Of a DNA stretch of 6,284 bases, positions 5,105 to 6,284 are shown piece by piece. The stretch is from Bacteroidia bacterium (GTDB lineage Bacteria > Bacteroidota > Bacteroidia > UBA8524). Below the pieces are notes generated by a model. It worked only from the letters and a program-made list of their open reading frames with translations. It ran no database searches and had not been told where the DNA came from. Where the stretch lies: contig JALRIQ010000014.1 in the NCBI GenBank assembly GCA_023277325.1, positions 1-6,284 on the forward strand. The letters run 5' to 3'. The first letter of the stretch is position 1; the number at the start of each line of letters is the position of its first letter. The translations under genes were made by a program, and so were the position numbers.

Positions 5105-5824
5105 ATGTTTAGCATGCAAAAATCGAAGAACAATGCCATGTCCTTTTTCTTCATCGCCTCGCTAATTGGGGCTTCCTTCGCTTTTCAAATTTCAGCGGAT
5201 AAGGACCGTATTGATGAGGTGTTAAAAGCAAGCTCATTGACACAGGATTTTATTCTTAACACATCTCATGTGAATTCCGGAAAGTACAGTTTTACGTATG
5301 AGGAGCACATGAATGAAGACGGGGATTATCCAACCATACACAAAGCCAGTTATACCGTTGAAAATGGAAAGGGTGTCTGGCAGCTAGAAAGCGTGAATAA
5401 TGAAAAACCGTCTGATGCAGCAGTTTCTTCATTTCTGAAATTCAGAAAACATGCTTTTGACCCTTTTCACATGGAGATAGATGAGAGCACTTTAAAAGTA
5501 GAAGAGGATGTTAAAGAGCTATTTCATTATTCGTTTATGGTGAAACCAAAGTCGTTATCGAGAGATTACCGGTATTATCAGCATTGTACCTTCCACGTGC
5601 GAATTAACCCGGCTACGAAGCGTTTAATGAGCGTTCAGCAAGTGGCGAATGAGCCGTTCAAAATTTCCATCATTAAAACACGTGATTTCAAAGCAGAGAC
5701 TAGTTTTTCTTGGGATCCGCGTTTCAATGAGTATGTGGTAAGCCAAATGACCAGCAGCATGATCGTTCATATGTTTGGACAAGATTTGCCAGCAACAGAG
5801 AAAATAATTTATACCTACAAGTAA
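5105..5824 (+). CDS. Secreted protein of unknown function
   Basis: I do not recognise this 239-residue protein. A signal peptide is visible: basic residues (QKSKNN), then a hydrophobic core MSFFFIASLIGASFA (12-26), with cleavage likely after Ala26 or Ala31. An internal ATG at codon 4 would also give a good signal peptide, so the true start may be 5114. The mature part appears mainly beta-stranded, with alternating aromatic and polar residues (KYSFTYEEHM, KASYTVENGKGVWQLESV, YYQHCTFHVRINP, EKIIYTYK) and a conserved-looking FRKHAFDPFH (113-122). It has a single Cys (161), no membrane segment after the signal, and no lipobox, so it is probably periplasmic or outer-membrane associated. The beta-rich profile is loosely like LolA/LppX-type lipid-carrier folds, but that is only an impression. 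It follows the sorting-tail gene by 34 bases and ends 23 bases before a terminator, so these two genes form a likely operon. Confidence 0.8.
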   Translation: MFSMQKSKNNAMSFFFIASLIGASFAFQISADKDRIDEVLKASSLTQDFILNTSHVNSGKYSFTYEEHMNEDGDYPTIHKASYTVENGKGVWQLESVNNEKPSDAAVSSFLKFRKHAFDPFHMEIDESTLKVEEDVKELFHYSFMVKPKSLSRDYRYYQHCTFHVRINPATKRLMSVQQVANEPFKISIIKTRDFKAETSFSWDPRFNEYVVSQMTSSMIVHMFGQDLPATEKIIYTYK

Positions 5825-5847
5825 AAAGACGCTTCAATAAAAAGTAG

Positions 5848-5882
5848 AAAGCTCCTGGCATTGGTGGTCAGGAGCTTTTTTT
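5848..5882 (+). terminator. Intrinsic terminator after the secreted-protein gene
   Basis: Stem AAAGCTCCTG (5848-5857) pairs perfectly with CAGGAGCTTT (5869-5878), and can be extended by a G-T and a C-G pair inside the loop. A seven-base T-run (5876-5882) follows. It sits between convergent genes; on the minus strand the downstream tract is TTTCTACTTTTT, so it may also act, less strongly, on the aldehyde dehydrogenase transcript. Confidence 0.9.
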
Positions 5883-5917
5883 ATTTATCAGGGATTGACT
5901 TATTTGAAGCTGAGTAA

Positions 5918-6284
5918 CTAATACTCAATACACACATTCTTCGGTTCCGTAAAGAACTTCAGGGCATCCCAACCACCTTCGCGGCCAACTCCTGAACTCT
6001 TCACTCCTCCAAATGGGGTACGCAGGTCGCGTTTTAGCCAGCAGTTGATCCATACTATACCTGCCTGGATTTCTTCCGCCATGCGGTTCGCGGTTTGCAG
6101 GTTCGTGGTCCAGATGGTGGATGAAAGTCCGTATTCCGTTGCATTGGCCATCTTCAACACATGTTCTTCATCGTCGAAAGGAGTGAGGGTCACTACCGGC
6201 CCGAAGATTTCCTCCATATTACAACGCGCATCATAACGTAGGTTTTCAATCACGGTTGGGGCGATAAACCACCCGTTTTCACAA
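5918..6284 (-). CDS. Aldehyde dehydrogenase, 2-aminomuconate/2-hydroxymuconate-semialdehyde type (C-terminal part)
   Basis: The last 121 residues of an NAD(P)-dependent aldehyde dehydrogenase; the reading frame continues past the right edge, so the GTG at 6253 is not the true start. Visible: GWFIAPTVIENLRYDA, the EEIFGPVVTLTPFDD motif near the cofactor site, and the C-terminal block INCWLKRDLRTPFGGVKSSG with GVGREGG and FFTEPKNVCIEY. The nucleophilic Cys and the general-base Glu lie upstream, outside the window. The NCWL.RDLRTPFGG...GREGG...FFTE block is, by recall, characteristic of 2-hydroxymuconic and 2-aminomuconic 6-semialdehyde dehydrogenases and the related ALDH8 group, and an Arg in or near this block contributes to binding the substrate carboxylate. 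Aminomuconate semialdehyde dehydrogenase would belong to the kynurenine branch of tryptophan breakdown, hydroxymuconate to catechol meta-cleavage; the neighbours seen here do not decide between them. The subfamily call is moderately confident, the family call very confident. Confidence 0.93.
   Translation of the reverse strand, partial: CENGWFIAPTVIENLRYDARCNMEEIFGPVVTLTPFDDEEHVLKMANATEYGLSSTIWTTNLQTANRMAEEIQAGIVWINCWLKRDLRTPFGGVKSSGVGREGGWDALKFFTEPKNVCIEY

Noticed and set aside
1..6284. CRISPR array, tRNA or rRNA genes, toxin-antitoxin pair, restriction or defence system.
   Set aside because: No regularly spaced repeats, tRNA-like T-loop sequences or rRNA signatures, and none of the genes carries motifs of defence or toxin families.

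Overview
The window looks like a chromosomal segment of a Bacteroidota bacterium, probably a marine or aquatic Flavobacteriales relative. Three things point there: a PorT-type outer-membrane barrel protein, a tiny protein that is little more than a signal peptide plus a Bacteroidota-type PID-CTERM-like sorting tail, and the lack of Shine-Dalgarno sequences ahead of nearly every start codon. The species cannot be named from this sequence. The left 560 bases do not fit this picture and look phage-derived.

Layout. Bases 1-559 (minus strand) hold three very small genes chained by ATGA stop/start overlaps: a coiled-coil/membrane protein, a Cys-rich lipoprotein, and a holin-like membrane protein cut by the window edge. 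They resemble late genes of marine tailed phages. They begin only about 40 bases past the stop of a nitronate monooxygenase-family flavoprotein (602-1549, minus), so 560-602 is either a true insertion boundary or an assembly join. Bases 1550-1839 are a repeat-rich spacer: two inverted copies of a TTGTCATCCTGAGC...CGAAGGG repeat, an imperfect hairpin between them, and a direct repeat on both sides of the second copy. Then comes a sugar-phosphate nucleotidyltransferase with a C-terminal left-handed beta-helix (1840-2838, minus).

A divergent spacer leads to the outer-membrane barrel protein (2981-3613, plus). It converges on a six-TM potassium channel-like protein (3741-4418, minus), and a strong symmetric hairpin terminator lies between them. 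A 466-base AT-rich spacer with no recognisable gene separates the channel from a plus-strand pair: the 61-residue sorting-tail protein (4885-5070) and, 34 bases later, a secreted protein of unknown function (5105-5824). A terminator follows, then the C-terminal 121 residues of an aldehyde dehydrogenase of the 2-aminomuconate/2-hydroxymuconate-semialdehyde type (minus, running off the right edge).

The chromosomal genes look like ordinary, mostly independent envelope and metabolic functions; I see no large multi-gene system. The most interesting points are the phage-like overlapping trio beside chromosomal genes, the minimal sorting-tail protein with its secreted partner, and the miniature inverted-repeat structure at 1582-1799.
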